In this document: positions 18,668-27,505 of the stretch, in pieces
How the letters are laid out: each line of letters begins with the position of its first letter
How positions within the stretch are numbered: position 1 is the first letter of the stretch
From: Thermococcus sp. JdF3
GTDB taxonomy: Archaea > Methanobacteriota_B > Thermococci > Thermococcales > Thermococcaceae
Assembly: GCF_012027495.1 (NCBI RefSeq)
Contig: NZ_SNUK01000007.1
Coordinates: 61,785 to 125,784 of the forward strand
Length of the DNA stretch: 64,000 bases
Direction of reading: 5' to 3'
Position numbers and translations under genes: made by a program
Notes under the pieces: model-generated
The model's database searches: none
The model's input: only the letters and a program-made list of their open reading frames with translations
Told to the model about the DNA's origin: nothing

Positions 18668-19204
18668 TCAATTGGACCTCTTTCTGGGCTTCTTCCTGAG
18701 GCCGAGTTCTACCTCAAGCTCCTCGATGCGTCTCTTAAGCTCCTCCACGACCTCGGTGTTGTCGTACTGCATGAGCATCGCGCCGCATATCGGGCACTGG
18801 AACTCGTACTCCATGGCCTCGTCGAAGGTAAGCTTTGGATGACCCGGTGTGCCGCAGTGGTAGTATATCTCGCTGGTCTCCTCGTCCAGCATCTCCCTGA
18901 GCCTCTTGAGTTCCGCCATCTTTTTGGAGCGGATTATCTCGGGGAGGCGCTTGGTCTCAAGGCGCCAGTAGTAGTAATACCAGCCGGTCTCCTTGTCGCG
19001 GATGCGCTTGAACTCCGCCAGTCCCTGGTCGTAGAGCATGTAGAGAACCTTTCTCACCGTATTAACGCGTATCTCCGTTATCTCCGCAAGTTCCTCGTCC
19101 GTGGCTTCCTTTTTCTTCTCAAGAGCCTTAATTACCTCAACGGCCTCCTCGCCGCCCATGTCCATTGCAAGTTCGAGGAGCTCCTTGTTCTTCCGCCTTG
19201 CCAC
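18668..19204 (-). CDS. tfe: Transcription factor E, alpha subunit
   Basis: 178 residues. N-terminal extended winged helix ([40 protein letters not shown]), then a zinc-ribbon region and a C-terminal coiled coil ([15 protein letters not shown]). It stabilises the open promoter complex and works with TBP and TFB. In the zinc ribbon the second pair is CPIC, but the first is [12 protein letters not shown] with a single Cys, so His probably replaces one ligand. A TATATATAG element at about 19282-19292 (minus strand) predicts a leader of some 60 bases. DUF2110 follows in the same unit. Confidence 0.95.
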   Translation of the reverse strand: MARRKNKELLELAMDMGGEEAVEVIKALEKKKEATDEELAEITEIRVNTVRKVLYMLYDQGLAEFKRIRDKETGWYYYYWRLETKRLPEIIRSKKMAELKRLREMLDEETSEIYYHCGTPGHPKLTFDEAMEYEFQCPICGAMLMQYDNTEVVEELKRRIEELEVELGLRKKPRKRSN

Positions 19205-19346
19205 AGTAACGACCTCCAGAGAATATTCGATCCCCTGACTTCACGCCCACAAAGCTGTCCAATATTAAACTATGTGGACTGCACTATATATAGGTTTTTG
19301 TCATATTTCCAACCCCAATGAACAGAAAAGAACATCAGATGAGGGG

Positions 19347-19634
19347 TCACTCGGTGAAGTACTCGTTGAGGAGCTCCTTTGCCGAGGGCTTGTAGAGCTC
19401 CATAACCTCTATGTGCTCTATGACGTTTCCCTCGCGGAGCTGAAGCTTGACCTTCCCGCCGTAAACCTGAAGGTCATCAAGCATACCGTATATGGCATCC
19501 TCCGCCTCCAGGGGGGTCTTGAACTTCATTATGTACTCCTCTCCCTCCGAGAGAATGAGCTTGACCCAGTACTCGTTCTTCCTCTTGAACGGACGGGTGA
19601 TCTTGGGCTTGAAGTTGTCGATTATGATTTCCAA
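19347..19634 (-). CDS. Conserved small protein, unknown function, TTG start
   Basis: 95 residues: MEIIIDNFKPKITRPFKRKN, a beta-rich middle (YWVKLILSEGEEYIMKF) and an acidic helical end. The start is judged to be TTG 19634, since GAGGTGG lies 5 bases before it; upstream in-frame GTG codons at 19649 and 19643 would sit on or before that ribosome binding site. The pattern of alternating hydrophobic residues suggests a small beta sheet. I recognise no family. It stands alone between tfe and the PfkB kinase. Confidence 0.7.
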   Translation of the reverse strand: MEIIIDNFKPKITRPFKRKNEYWVKLILSEGEEYIMKFKTPLEAEDAIYGMLDDLQVYGGKVKLQLREGNVIEHIEVMELYKPSAKELLNEYFTE

Positions 19635-19792
19635 GCGCGCCACCTCCACTCTAAGGACTTTTGGCCCCTCTAAGACTTTTAGGGCACGGATTTTTAAGGG
19701 TTTCTTAACAGGAAGCTTAAAAGGAGTACATCGACAGGTATTTAAACGTTATGAAAGGGGCCCCTGCCCACGGGGAGGGAAAAAGAGCCCGC

Positions 19793-20683
19793 TCAGTTTC
19801 TGCCGAAGGGCAGGTTGAGACCCACCTCCCCGGCAGCAGCTATAACGTCCTCAAGGGGCATCACCGCGCTCCTTGCCCCAACCTTCTGAACGGTGAGGTA
19901 CGCCAGAAGCATTCCCAGCCGGGCCGCGTCATCAAGCCCCCACCCGTTGAGAACTCCGTAGATAACGCCCGCGTCAAACGAATCCCCCGCACCGGTGGAA
20001 TCAACTACCTCCGCGCTGAGCCCCCTGATCTCATGAACGTTTCCAGAGGCGTCCCTGACCAGTGCCCCTCCCCCGTTCAGGGTAACAACGAGGTTTTTGG
20101 CGCTGGAAAGAGAAAGGTCAAGGGAACCGAACTTTCTCCGGTACTCATCCTCGTTCATCATCAGGTAATCCACCTTTCTCTCAACCTCGGGAGGAAGCTC
20201 CGCCTCGCCTATGTCGAGGGAGACCGTGATGCCGCGAGAGCTGGCAAAATTGACAACGTCCACTATCGTCTCCGGAGGGTTTGAGGAGAGGTGAACGTGC
20301 CGCGCCCGGGAGAGGTAGTTGAAATCGAGGTCTTTGAGGAGGTTCGCACCGGGGTACTTCACTATCCTCTTGTCCTCTCCCCGTATCATCGCTATGGCCA
20401 CGCCAGAGGGAACATCGACGACCCTGATTCCGCAGGTGTCCACCCCAATGCTCCTGAAGTACTCCATGTGCGCGTTTCCAATCTCGTCCCTTCCCACGGC
20501 CCCGACGTAACCTGTTTTAAGGCCGAAGTGGGCGAGCCAGCTTATGGTGTTCGCGGCGGCGCCACCGAGGCCGAAGAAAGCCTCCTCCGCGTTGACCTTC
20601 TCGTGAAATTCCGGAAAACGCTCGATGAGCATTATGATGTCGTAGTTAAGGTTCCCAATTCCCACCACATCGAAGTCCGCCAT
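19793..20683 (-). CDS. PfkB-family carbohydrate/nucleoside kinase
   Basis: 296 residues of the ribokinase fold: substrate-end motif [15 protein letters not shown] (residues 39-53), lid strands, and the C-terminal PfkB signature [17 protein letters not shown] with the catalytic Asp in GAGDSF. Phosphorylates a sugar or nucleoside hydroxyl with ATP (or ADP). Thermococcales have several paralogues including nucleoside and ribose-1-phosphate kinases; sequence inspection cannot choose between them. GGGGTGAGAGG precedes ATG 20683. Divergent from the regulator at 20792. Confidence 0.85.
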   Translation of the reverse strand: MADFDVVGIGNLNYDIIMLIERFPEFHEKVNAEEAFFGLGGAAANTISWLAHFGLKTGYVGAVGRDEIGNAHMEYFRSIGVDTCGIRVVDVPSGVAIAMIRGEDKRIVKYPGANLLKDLDFNYLSRARHVHLSSNPPETIVDVVNFASSRGITVSLDIGEAELPPEVERKVDYLMMNEDEYRRKFGSLDLSLSSAKNLVVTLNGGGALVRDASGNVHEIRGLSAEVVDSTGAGDSFDAGVIYGVLNGWGLDDAARLGMLLAYLTVQKVGARSAVMPLEDVIAAAGEVGLNLPFGRN

Positions 20684-20791
20684 CCTCTCACCCCTGCGGT
20701 AAAGCTACGGGGCATCCGTTAATAACCTTGCGCCGCGGGGAAAGATTTAAATATCCATTCCTACTCATATGTGGGTAAGAGGTGAACAAAA

Positions 20792-21385
20792 ATGATGCTC
20801 ATACTCGAGGCCTACTTCAAGAACTACCCCGCCAGGAGAAAGGTGGCCGAGTTCCTTTTCGAGAACGGCCTCAGCGTAAAGAACGGTAAGATATACCTCC
20901 GAAACGTCGAGGTTCCAATAAGCGAGCTCGCCAGGATAATCGGGGTCAACAGAAAGATAGTCTACCATACCATCGAATACATAGAGAAGACCTACCCGCT
21001 CAAGCTGATCTTCGAGAAGCTCAACCCATTACCCAGCCTAATCGACGTCGCCCCCCTGATGGGATGGGAAGTCCTCGAGATAGAGCTGGACAAGGAGAAG
21101 TACCTCCAGGGCTTCTCACAGGTGCTCGGGCTCCTCCATCAGAACGGGGTTCCCGTCATGGAGGTCTTCAGCAGGAACCTGCGCGAGGAGCCAACGAAAC
21201 TATACATAGTCATTGACGGAACGCTCCCCGTCGAGGTCTTCGTGAGGATCAAAGAGATGGAGGGCTTCAGGAAGCTCATACTCCACACGCCCGAGAAGGA
21301 TAAGGAGAAGTACGTCTGCAACTACTGCGAGGTCAAGTACTGCCCCAAGAGAGTCCTGATGGAGCGCATAGCCGCTACCCGGTGA
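20792..21385 (+). CDS. Probable transcriptional regulator with N-terminal HTH and C-terminal four-Cys motif
   Basis: 197 residues. An N-terminal helix-turn-helix region ([20 protein letters not shown]) is followed by an alpha/beta region ([20 protein letters not shown]) that could be an ACT-like ligand domain, and the end carries [12 protein letters not shown], a Cys cluster that could bind a metal or Fe-S cluster. GAGGTGA stands 6-9 bases before the paired ATGs at 20792 and 20795. A TATA box ATTTAAATAT lies at 20743-20752. The end overlaps the convergent acylphosphatase gene by 11 bases. Target genes unknown. Confidence 0.7.
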   Translation: MMLILEAYFKNYPARRKVAEFLFENGLSVKNGKIYLRNVEVPISELARIIGVNRKIVYHTIEYIEKTYPLKLIFEKLNPLPSLIDVAPLMGWEVLEIELDKEKYLQGFSQVLGLLHQNGVPVMEVFSRNLREEPTKLYIVIDGTLPVEVFVRIKEMEGFRKLILHTPEKDKEKYVCNYCEVKYCPKRVLMERIAATR

Positions 21386-21650
21386 CCCTGAACCCCTCAA
21401 GCCCCTCCGGCTCTTCCCACTTTACCTCCACGCGGGTTACCCTGGCGAGTGCCGGTCCCTGGTGTGCCCATCCTATCAGGGCCTCGACCCTCTCCTCGTC
21501 CCCCTCCACAACGGCCTCAACAGTACCGTCGGGCAGGTTCCTCACCCACCCGCTGACGCCGAGCTTCCTCGCCTCCCTCTGCATGCTCCAGCGAAAACCA
21601 ACCCCCTGAACGCGCCCGTGGATTCTAAGGTGCGCCCTCACCCGCTCCAT
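21375..21650 (-). CDS. acyP: Acylphosphatase
   Basis: 91 residues with the full acylphosphatase signature: [20 protein letters not shown] (catalytic Arg in GVGFR) and [17 protein letters not shown] (catalytic Asn in VRNL). It hydrolyses carboxyl-phosphate bonds such as acetyl phosphate or 1,3-bisphosphoglycerate. The length is typical. It overlaps the regulator gene at its 3' end. Confidence 0.95.
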   Translation of the reverse strand: MERVRAHLRIHGRVQGVGFRWSMQREARKLGVSGWVRNLPDGTVEAVVEGDEERVEALIGWAHQGPALARVTRVEVKWEEPEGLEGFRVTG

Positions 21651-21726
21651 ACCACATCCCGTCCCTACTACCCCCGCAACCGATTTAAGCTTATCCGTTG
21701 AGCTTAAGGCGGGTGGGAGGATGGAG

Positions 21727-22032
21727 ATGATACTCGTTTACACAACTTTCCCTGACTGGGAGAGCGCTGAGAAGGTGGTGAAAGCCCTCCTTGAGAAGAA
21801 GCTCATCGCCTGCGCCAACCTCAGGGAGCACAGGGCGTTCTACTGGTGGCAGGGGAAGATCGAGGAGGACACCGAAGTCGGAGCCATACTCAAGACAGAG
21901 GTCGAGAAGTGGAGGGAGCTGAGGGACTCCATCAAAGAGATGCACCCTTACGAGGTTCCCGTGATAGCCAGGATAGAGGTGGACAAGGTAAACGATGAAT
22001 ACGCGGAGTGGCTCGAGAAGGTGCTGTCATGA
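21727..22032 (+). CDS. cutA: CutA family divalent-cation tolerance protein
   Basis: 101 residues beginning [18 protein letters not shown], with [20 protein letters not shown], very close to the Pyrococcus CutA I recall. CutA forms trimers and binds copper and other metals. I choose ATG 21727 since family members begin there and GGGAGG lies 6 bases upstream; ATG 21721 is possible. The stop overlaps the DUF99 start as ATGA. Confidence 0.93.
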   Translation: MILVYTTFPDWESAEKVVKALLEKKLIACANLREHRAFYWWQGKIEEDTEVGAILKTEVEKWRELRDSIKEMHPYEVPVIARIEVDKVNDEYAEWLEKVLS

Positions 22033-22616
22033 TAAGGAAGGTCAAGCCCCAGATACGCGTCGTTGGGTTTGACGATGGGACGTTCTCCTTCTCTTCCAAA
22101 CTCCAGCGGGAGAAAACGATTCTGATAGGCGTCGTCATGAAGGGCTCCCAGGAGGTTGTTGGAGTTCTCTCGCGCTGGATAACCGTCGACGGAAAGGACG
22201 CCACGGAGGCCATGATAGACGCCATCATCTCATCCAGGTTCAAAGACCTGCGGGTGATAATGCTCAAGGGCATAACCTACGCCGGCTTCAACGTCGTTGA
22301 CCTGGAGGAGCTCCACAGGGAAACCGGACTGCCGGTTATAGTAGTCGTTCGGAAGAGACCGGACATCGGGGCGATGGAGGCCGCGCTCAGGAAACACTTC
22401 CCCGATGCGGAGGAGAGGCTCGGGATTCTTAAAAAGGCACCCCCACTGGTTGAGGCGATACCCGAAAAGCTCTATTTCCAGGCCGCAGGTGTGGACGAGA
22501 AGACCGCGGTCGAGATAATCCGGGCCACCACCCGGACCGGCCTAACCCCCGAACCCCTCCGGCTGGCCCATATGATGGCCTCCGCAGTGATGACCGGTGA
22601 GAGCAGGAGGGAATGA
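22029..22616 (+). CDS. DUF99 (UPF0215) family protein
   Basis: 195 residues starting [20 protein letters not shown]. Family members have an RNase H/endonuclease V-like core; the early Asp in VGFDDGTF and later acidic residues are compatible, so a nuclease-type fold is likely, though no activity is established. ATG 22029 overlaps the cutA stop by 4 bases (ATGA), so the two are translationally coupled. A free-standing C/D box sRNA follows 37 bases after its stop. Confidence 0.85.
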   Translation: MIRKVKPQIRVVGFDDGTFSFSSKLQREKTILIGVVMKGSQEVVGVLSRWITVDGKDATEAMIDAIISSRFKDLRVIMLKGITYAGFNVVDLEELHRETGLPVIVVVRKRPDIGAMEAALRKHFPDAEERLGILKKAPPLVEAIPEKLYFQAAGVDEKTAVEIIRATTRTGLTPEPLRLAHMMASAVMTGESRRE

Positions 22617-22626
22617 AGGGTAGGTT

Positions 22627-22634
22627 TATAAGCC
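22627..22634 (+). promoter_or_regulatory. TATA box of the C/D box sRNA
   Basis: TTTATAAG lies about 25 bases upstream of the predicted 5' end of the sRNA and just after the DUF99 stop, and no open reading frame starts downstream on this strand before the sRNA. Confidence 0.5.
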
Positions 22635-22653
22635 TGTGAGAGAATGGGAAAAA

Positions 22654-22716
22654 GACCGATGATGGCAACAGGGTAGCTACCGAATCCTGATGTGGAAGCC
22701 GTTCCAGACTGAGGTC
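22654..22716 (+). ncRNA. Probable box C/D guide sRNA
   Basis: A terminal stem GACC (22654-22657) / GGTC (22713-22716) encloses box C ATGATGG (22659-22665), box D' CCGA (22680-22683), box C' CTGATGT (22687-22693) and box D CTGA (22709-22712). The guide spacers are 14 and 15 bases, within the usual range. Such RNAs, with L7Ae, Nop5 and fibrillarin, direct 2'-O-methylation opposite the fifth base upstream of D or D'. That rule points to a U opposite A22675 (first guide) and a G opposite C22704 (second). The RNA touches the last bases of the convergent Usp gene. Confidence 0.75.
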
Positions 22717-23551
22717 AATCACACGGAACCAGCAGCACAGGAACTTTTGAGTCCCTTATGACACGCTCCGCAGTGCTGCCAAGGAGCAGGTCTTTGATGA
22801 AGCTCCTTCCCTTCTTGCCGATGACTATGAGGGTAGAGTTCTTGGCGAGCGACGTCCCTATTATCGCCTGGCTCGCCGAGCCAACCATCACCTCGGTCTC
22901 GAACCGCGCCCTCAGCCCCCGCATGGACTTCTCAAGGTTCTTCTTCGCCAGCTCTATGTTGTGCTCCAGCTCGTCCATGCTGCCATAGTCAACCGAGTGC
23001 AGAAGGAGCCCGCTCTCCACCAGCTCCTCAAACTTCCGGACGGTCTTGAGAACCTTTATAGAGCAGTTTGAGAAGTCCAAAGTCACCAGTGGGCGCCTGA
23101 AGACCTCGGAACAGTCCCCGGACAGCTCAAATTTACCGTCCCTGTTGGCGTACTTGAGGAGCAGGACCGGCCGCTTCGTGGCCCTCGCAAGGTTCGAGGC
23201 CGTGCTTCCGACGAACATCGTCCTCCATATGTTCTCGCCCATGCTGGGGATGACCACCAGATCCACTCCCTTCTCCTCGGCGGCCTCGGCTATTTCCATC
23301 GAGGGGATTCCTATTCTCACAATCGCCTCGACCTTTACACCGTCCCCCCTGAGCTCCTCAGCCAGCCCCTCCAGCCTCTCGCGATACACGTCCTCGAGTT
23401 CAAAGGCTTCAAACTCGGCTATGGTTATGTCGATGACGTGGATGAGGTAGAGCTCCCTAACCCCCATGGAAACGAGCTTGGGGATGCAGGTGCGCAGGGC
23501 GTGTATGGACACGTCCGAAAAGTCGGTCGGGTACAGTACCTTCTCAAACAT
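22715..23551 (-). CDS. Tandem universal stress protein (two Usp domains)
   Basis: 278 residues containing two Usp folds. Domain 1 (about 1-140) begins MFEKVLYPTDFSDVSIHAL and ends with VVIPSMGENIWRTMFVGSTA; domain 2 (about 155-278) has VTLDFSNCSIKVLKTV and the ATP-binding-like tail VIGKKGRSFIKDLLLGSTAE. The G-2x-G-9x-G(S/T) pattern is clear only in the second domain (GKKGRS...GSTAE). Stress-related, cytoplasmic, function not defined. ATG 23551 follows GAGGTG by 6 bases; the longer frame to 23806 is not supported. Divergent from gcvT. Confidence 0.9.
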   Translation of the reverse strand: MFEKVLYPTDFSDVSIHALRTCIPKLVSMGVRELYLIHVIDITIAEFEAFELEDVYRERLEGLAEELRGDGVKVEAIVRIGIPSMEIAEAAEEKGVDLVVIPSMGENIWRTMFVGSTASNLARATKRPVLLLKYANRDGKFELSGDCSEVFRRPLVTLDFSNCSIKVLKTVRKFEELVESGLLLHSVDYGSMDELEHNIELAKKNLEKSMRGLRARFETEVMVGSASQAIIGTSLAKNSTLIVIGKKGRSFIKDLLLGSTAERVIRDSKVPVLLVPCD

Positions 23552-23653
23552 CTCGAACACCTCAGTATTAATTTGGACGTTGATGCTTATTATCGTTGCC
23601 CATGTATTGGAAAGGGTTATAACGCCCCGATTGAAGTTTGAACGGTGATAGCT

Positions 23654-24850
23654 ATGGTCAAGAGGGTCCACATATTCGACTGGCATAAGGAGAACGCCAA
23701 GAAGGTCGAGGAGTTCGCGGGCTGGGAGATGCCCATCTGGTACTCCAGCATAAAGGACGAACACCTCGCCGTTAGAAACAGCGTCGCAATCTTCGACGTC
23801 TCTCACATGGGGGAGTTCATCTTCCGCGGTAAAGATGCCCTGGAGTTCCTCCAGTACGTTACCACCAATGACATAAGCAAGCCTCCGGCAATAAGCGGAA
23901 CCTACACCCTCGTCCTCAACGAGAGGGGAGCGGTTAAGGATGAAACCCTGGTCTTCAACATGGGAAACGACACATACATGATGGTCTGCGACAGCGACGC
24001 CTTCGAGAAGCTCGAGGCCTGGTTCAACGCGATAAAGCGCGGAATCGAGAAGTTCGGAGACCTCGACCTCGAGATAGAAAACAAAACCTACGACATGGTC
24101 ATGTTCTCAATCCAGGGTCCGAAGGCGAGGGACCTCGCAAAAGACCTCTTCGGCATTGACATCAACGAGCTCTGGTGGTTCCAGGCGAAGGAGGTCGAGC
24201 TCGACGGAATTAAGATGCTCCTCTCGAGGAGCGGCTACACCGGCGAGAACGGCTGGGAGATTTACTTCGAGGACGCCAACCCCTACCACCCGGACGAGAG
24301 CAAGCGCGGAAAGCCGGAGAAAGCCCTTCACGTCTGGAAGACCATCCTTGAGGCCGGAGAGAAGTACGGCATAAAGCCCGCCGGACTTGGAGCTCGCGAT
24401 ACGCTCAGGCTTGAGGCCGGCTACACCCTCTACGGCAACGAGACCAAGGAGCTCCAGCTCCTCAGCACCGATATAGACGAGGTTACTCCCCTCCAGGCCA
24501 ACCTCGACTTCGCCATCTTCTGGGACAAGGAGTTCATAGGAAAAGATGCACTCCTCAAGCAGAGGGAGAGGGGCCTCGGCAGGAAGATGGTGCACTTCAA
24601 GATGGTCGACAAGGGAATCCCGAGGGAGGGCTACAAAGTTCTCGCGAACGGCGAACTCATCGGCGAGGTCACCAGCGGAACCAGCTCACCGCTCCTCGGA
24701 ATCGGCATAGGAATAGCCTTCGTGAAGGAGGAGTACGCGAAGCCGGGCGTTGAGCTGGAGATAGAGATAAGGGGCAAGCCGAGGAAGGCGATAACGGTAG
24801 CTCCGCCCTTCTACGACCCCAAGAAGTACGGGGCCTTCAGGGAGGAGTGA
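23654..24850 (+). CDS. gcvT: Aminomethyltransferase, glycine cleavage T protein
   Basis: 398 residues with the T-protein fold: [49 protein letters not shown], the folate-binding [15 protein letters not shown] and [13 protein letters not shown]. It takes the aminomethyl group from H protein and forms methylene-tetrahydrofolate (or a folate analogue) and ammonia. H, P and L genes are not in this window. ATG 23654 has GGTGA 5 bases upstream and GTTATAACG earlier as a possible TATA box. T-rich sequence follows the stop. Confidence 0.95.
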   Translation: MVKRVHIFDWHKENAKKVEEFAGWEMPIWYSSIKDEHLAVRNSVAIFDVSHMGEFIFRGKDALEFLQYVTTNDISKPPAISGTYTLVLNERGAVKDETLVFNMGNDTYMMVCDSDAFEKLEAWFNAIKRGIEKFGDLDLEIENKTYDMVMFSIQGPKARDLAKDLFGIDINELWWFQAKEVELDGIKMLLSRSGYTGENGWEIYFEDANPYHPDESKRGKPEKALHVWKTILEAGEKYGIKPAGLGARDTLRLEAGYTLYGNETKELQLLSTDIDEVTPLQANLDFAIFWDKEFIGKDALLKQRERGLGRKMVHFKMVDKGIPREGYKVLANGELIGEVTSGTSSPLLGIGIGIAFVKEEYAKPGVELEIEIRGKPRKAITVAPPFYDPKKYGAFREE

Positions 24851-24882
24851 TTCCTCCCTTTCTTTTCTCCAAAAACCTTTTA

Positions 24883-24900
24883 GGTAACGGTACCGTTACC
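24883..24900 (+). promoter_or_regulatory. 18-base perfect palindrome with a third half-site
   Basis: GGTAACGGTACCGTTACC is self-complementary over 18 bases and is followed at once by CGGTAACGGG (24901-24910), another copy of the half-site. A second, imperfect palindrome GAACCAAATTTTGTTC lies at 24916-24931. Both are about 20-65 bases upstream of a TATA-like TTTATATTT at 24951-24959 for the DMT transporter, a layout that suits a regulator site. The first could also form a terminator stem for gcvT. Confidence 0.45.
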
Positions 24901-24979
24901 CGGTAACGGGGGCAGAACCAAATTTTGTTCGGAAGGCCAAAATCGCTGGATTTATATTTCCCAGAGATGAGCTGAGGTC

Positions 24980-25810
24980 ATGTCAAGGAAACACGCAGTC
25001 GGTGCGGTTCTCCTCTGGTCAACGGTCGCCTCCGCCTTCAAGCTCTCGCTCCGCTACATGAGCCCGCTCCAGCTTCTCCTCTACGCCTCGCTGACCTCGC
25101 TCGCACTCTTCGGGCTTCTCTATGCGAGGGACTTCAGCCCAAGGAGGGATAACCTCCGCTCGGCATACCTCGGCCTGATAAACCCCCTGCTTTACTACAC
25201 CGTGCTCTTCTCTGCCTACGACAGGTTGCCGGCCCAAGAAGCGCAGGCTTTAAACTACACCTGGCCCCTGATGCTCGTGCTCCTCTCAATCCCGCTCCTC
25301 GGAAAGAAACCGGGTGCCAGAACCATGGCCGGTCTCTTCCTCGGATTCCTCGGTGCCCTCGTCGTGGCGACGAAGGGTGACCTGGGGGGGCTAAACTTCA
25401 CCGACCCGCTGGGCGTTGCCCTCGGCCTGGGAAGCGCGGTGGTCTGGGCAGCCTACTGGCTCCTCAACCTCCGCGATGAGAGACAGCTCGTTGAGAAGAT
25501 GTTCTGGAACTTCCTCTTCGGCTTCGCATACGTTTCAATCGTTGCGGTCGCGACCGGCAACCTCACGGTACCACCCGTGGAAGGCCTCGCGGGGGCGGTT
25601 TACGTCGGCCTGTTCGAGATGGGAGTTACGTTCCTCCTCTGGTACCGGGCGGTGGAGGGAGACATGGCCTTTGCCTCCAACCTGGCCTACCTCGTGCCCT
25701 TCCTGAGCCTGTTCCTCATTTCCATCGTCGTGGGGGAGAGCATAGCGCCGGCAACCGTGGCGGGACTGGCGATGATAGTTGGGGGCATAGTCCTCGGGCG
25801 GGAACGATAA
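24980..25810 (+). CDS. EamA/DMT-family transporter
   Basis: 276 residues with about ten membrane helices arranged as two EamA repeats of five. Hallmarks are GAVLLWSTVASAFKLSLRY at the N-terminus, LPAQEAQALNYTWPLMLVLL at the end of repeat one, and GLAMIVGGIVLGRER at the C-terminus. Members export amino acids, nucleotides or other metabolites; the substrate cannot be inferred. Preceded by the palindromic elements near 24.9 kb, so it is probably regulated. Confidence 0.9.
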   Translation: MSRKHAVGAVLLWSTVASAFKLSLRYMSPLQLLLYASLTSLALFGLLYARDFSPRRDNLRSAYLGLINPLLYYTVLFSAYDRLPAQEAQALNYTWPLMLVLLSIPLLGKKPGARTMAGLFLGFLGALVVATKGDLGGLNFTDPLGVALGLGSAVVWAAYWLLNLRDERQLVEKMFWNFLFGFAYVSIVAVATGNLTVPPVEGLAGAVYVGLFEMGVTFLLWYRAVEGDMAFASNLAYLVPFLSLFLISIVVGESIAPATVAGLAMIVGGIVLGRER

Positions 25811-25850
25811 AGCTTTTAAATGGAGAACGGCTTAATTATAGCGGGCCAGG

Positions 25851-25928
25851 GCGGTGGTAGTCTAGCCTGGTCCAGGACACCGGCCTCCCAAGCCGGTAAC
25901 CCGGGTTCAAATCCCGGCCACCGCACCA
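25851..25928 (+). tRNA. tRNA-Gly (anticodon CCC)
   Basis: A 78-base cloverleaf with acceptor stem GCGGTGG/CCACCGC, discriminator A and encoded CCA. The anticodon stem CCGGC (25880-25884)/GCCGG (25892-25896) encloses the seven-base loop CTCCCAA with anticodon CCC at 25887-25889. The T loop GGTTCAAATCC is standard. No intron. T-rich sequence (ATTTTTCTCG) follows and probably terminates it. TTTTAAA at about 25815-25821 may be its TATA box. Confidence 0.97.
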
Positions 25929-25950
25929 CATTTTTCTCGCGCTCATTCCC

Positions 25951-26550
25951 TCACCCCTTCCTGCCCACTATGAGCCGGACTATTCCCCGGTAGTGGCTCT
26001 CCTCGTGCTCGATTTCGAAGTAGTTTCTGGCCAGAAGGTGCGTTTCCCTCAGCGTGTTGTCCTCCAGCAAAAGACCAAGGAGAACGTCGAGGGGTTTGAG
26101 AAACAGCCAGTTCAGAAGCCTGCAGTCGCTCCTCGTGTGCTCAAGCAGGATTACCCTCCCGCCGGGCTTAAGGACGCGGTGTATTTCTGCCATGGCCCTC
26201 TCCGGGTCCGGGACGGTGCAGAAGACGAAGGCGGAAACGACGGTGTCGAAGCTGCTGTCCGGAAACTCCAGCTTCTCGGCGTCCATCACGTAGAATCTGG
26301 CGTTCAAACCAATTTCCTCGGCCCTCTCCTTCGCCACCTCCACCATCTCGGGGACGGCATCTATCGCGTGCAGCTCGATGTCCCGTGGGTAATGGGGGAG
26401 CATGAAGCCCGTGCCGACGCCGACCTCGAGCACCCTGCCGGCGACGTAGCCGGCCGCCTTCCTCCTCAGCGGGTCAAAGAACCTCTCCAGCGGGCCGTCT
26501 ATCCTCTCGTACCTCTCGCCGAGCTTCGCGTACTTCTCCCGAAAGCCCAT
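25951..26550 (-). CDS. Class I SAM-dependent methyltransferase
   Basis: 199 residues. Motif I VLEVGVGTGFMLPHYP near residue 40, acidic residue after strand 2 (HAIDAVPEM), motif II region FDTVVSAFVFCTVPDP and motif III LKPGGRVILLEHT. Related to UbiE and phosphatidylethanolamine N-methyltransferase-like small-molecule enzymes. The upstream sequence has no strong GGTGA site, so translation may be leaderless or weak. Faces the tRNA-Gly gene. Substrate unknown. Confidence 0.88.
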   Translation of the reverse strand: MGFREKYAKLGERYERIDGPLERFFDPLRRKAAGYVAGRVLEVGVGTGFMLPHYPRDIELHAIDAVPEMVEVAKERAEEIGLNARFYVMDAEKLEFPDSSFDTVVSAFVFCTVPDPERAMAEIHRVLKPGGRVILLEHTRSDCRLLNWLFLKPLDVLLGLLLEDNTLRETHLLARNYFEIEHEESHYRGIVRLIVGRKG

Positions 26551-26649
26551 GGGTGCAACTCGTCCTTCCCCGTTAAAACCCTTGCTGGGCAGGATTGGGG
26601 AGTCGGCAGGCTTTTAAGACCAAAGGGCAAAGCGGGCGTGGTGATGCTC

Positions 26650-27285
26650 ATGCCGTACCTGCTCATAGAACACCTGGAGGAACTGCGCGACTGGGTCCTG
26701 CTCGAGTACAGGCACGCGAGCGAGTGGTGGGGGGAGAGGCTGATATTCACCAACGTAGAACCTCATGAAAGGGAAGAACTCGCGAAGCTGGGAAGCGTTT
26801 TGAGCCAGAGCGTCACAGAGTTCCCCTTCGACAGGTCGAAGCTCATAATCCTCGACCCCTTCGCTGAGGAGGAGCTGAAACCTGAGGACATTGAGGAAGA
26901 CAGCATAATCGTCGTCGGGGGAATTCTTGGCGACTTCGAGTTCACGGGGAAAACCAAGAAGTTCATAACCGAGAAGATCGAAGGAGCGAAGGCCAGGCAC
27001 ATCGGGAGCGTGCAGTTTTCCATAGACGGCTCGGCGATAGTGGCGAAGCTTATCGCGGAAGGGAAGAGGCTGGGGGAGATTGAGTACGAGCTTAACCCCA
27101 CGATAAAGCTGGACGAGTTCAGCGAGATAACGCTCCACTACGCGGTGCCGAAGCTGAACGGAAAACTCCTTCTCACCCCCGGACTCATAGAACTCCAGAA
27201 GAGGGAGCTGGGCTACACGGAAACGGACGACGGGATAAGCGACGAGGAGCTTGAGGCATTCTTCGAGGGGAAGGGAGAGATTTAG
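26650..27285 (+). CDS. SPOUT-fold methyltransferase, DUF431 / Sfm1-like
   Basis: 211 residues starting MPYLLIEHLEELRDWVLLEY. The knot region IIVVGGILGDFEFTGKTKKF and PKLNGKLLLTPGLIELQKRE fit the archaeal family predicted as SAM-dependent RNA methyltransferases, related to yeast Sfm1, which methylates ribosomal protein S3. ATG 26650 lies 5 bases after GGTGA; ATG 26644 overlaps that site. The reading frame stays open upstream over the antisense of the neighbouring methyltransferase, which is coincidental. A TATA-like CTTTTAAGA lies at about 26611-26619. Confidence 0.8.
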   Translation: MPYLLIEHLEELRDWVLLEYRHASEWWGERLIFTNVEPHEREELAKLGSVLSQSVTEFPFDRSKLIILDPFAEEELKPEDIEEDSIIVVGGILGDFEFTGKTKKFITEKIEGAKARHIGSVQFSIDGSAIVAKLIAEGKRLGEIEYELNPTIKLDEFSEITLHYAVPKLNGKLLLTPGLIELQKRELGYTETDDGISDEELEAFFEGKGEI

Positions 27286-27505
27286 AGTCAAATCTCCGCT
27301 TTAAACCTTTTTGGGTTCGTTGATAGTCCGACCACGGGGAACTTCTCAGGAACCGGGCACGTTACCCGGCCACAGATTGACCGCTGTACGACAGATATTG
27401 GCTGTTTTTAGATCCACTTGACCAGGTGTGTTAAACACAACCTTAAAACGTAAGACTTATAAGGCCCGGCACGTCATTACTAATGCCTCCTGTGGAGGTA
27501 CCACC
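27286..27505 (+). promoter_or_regulatory. Leader region of the 27.5-33.1 kb operon: palindrome, TATA box and a hairpin over the ribosome binding site
   Basis: TGTGTTAAACACA at 27427-27439 is a perfect 13-base palindrome. ACTTATAAG at about 27454-27462 is a good TATA box. TGCCTCC (27484-27490) and GGAGGTA (27494-27500) can pair with a TGT loop, one pair being G-U; the second arm contains the ribosome binding site of the peptide gene. The transcript would start near 27480, so the hairpin would sit at its 5' end. The part from 27286 to 27420 shows nothing recognisable. Confidence 0.5.

Noticed and set aside
17939..19321. 460-codon plus-strand frame opposite DUF2110 and tfe
   Set aside because: Spans two recognised genes and their gap in antisense; no domain and no ribosome binding site.
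25851..25928. tRNA-Gly as integration site
   Set aside because: No integrase, no partial tRNA duplicate and no composition change on either side.
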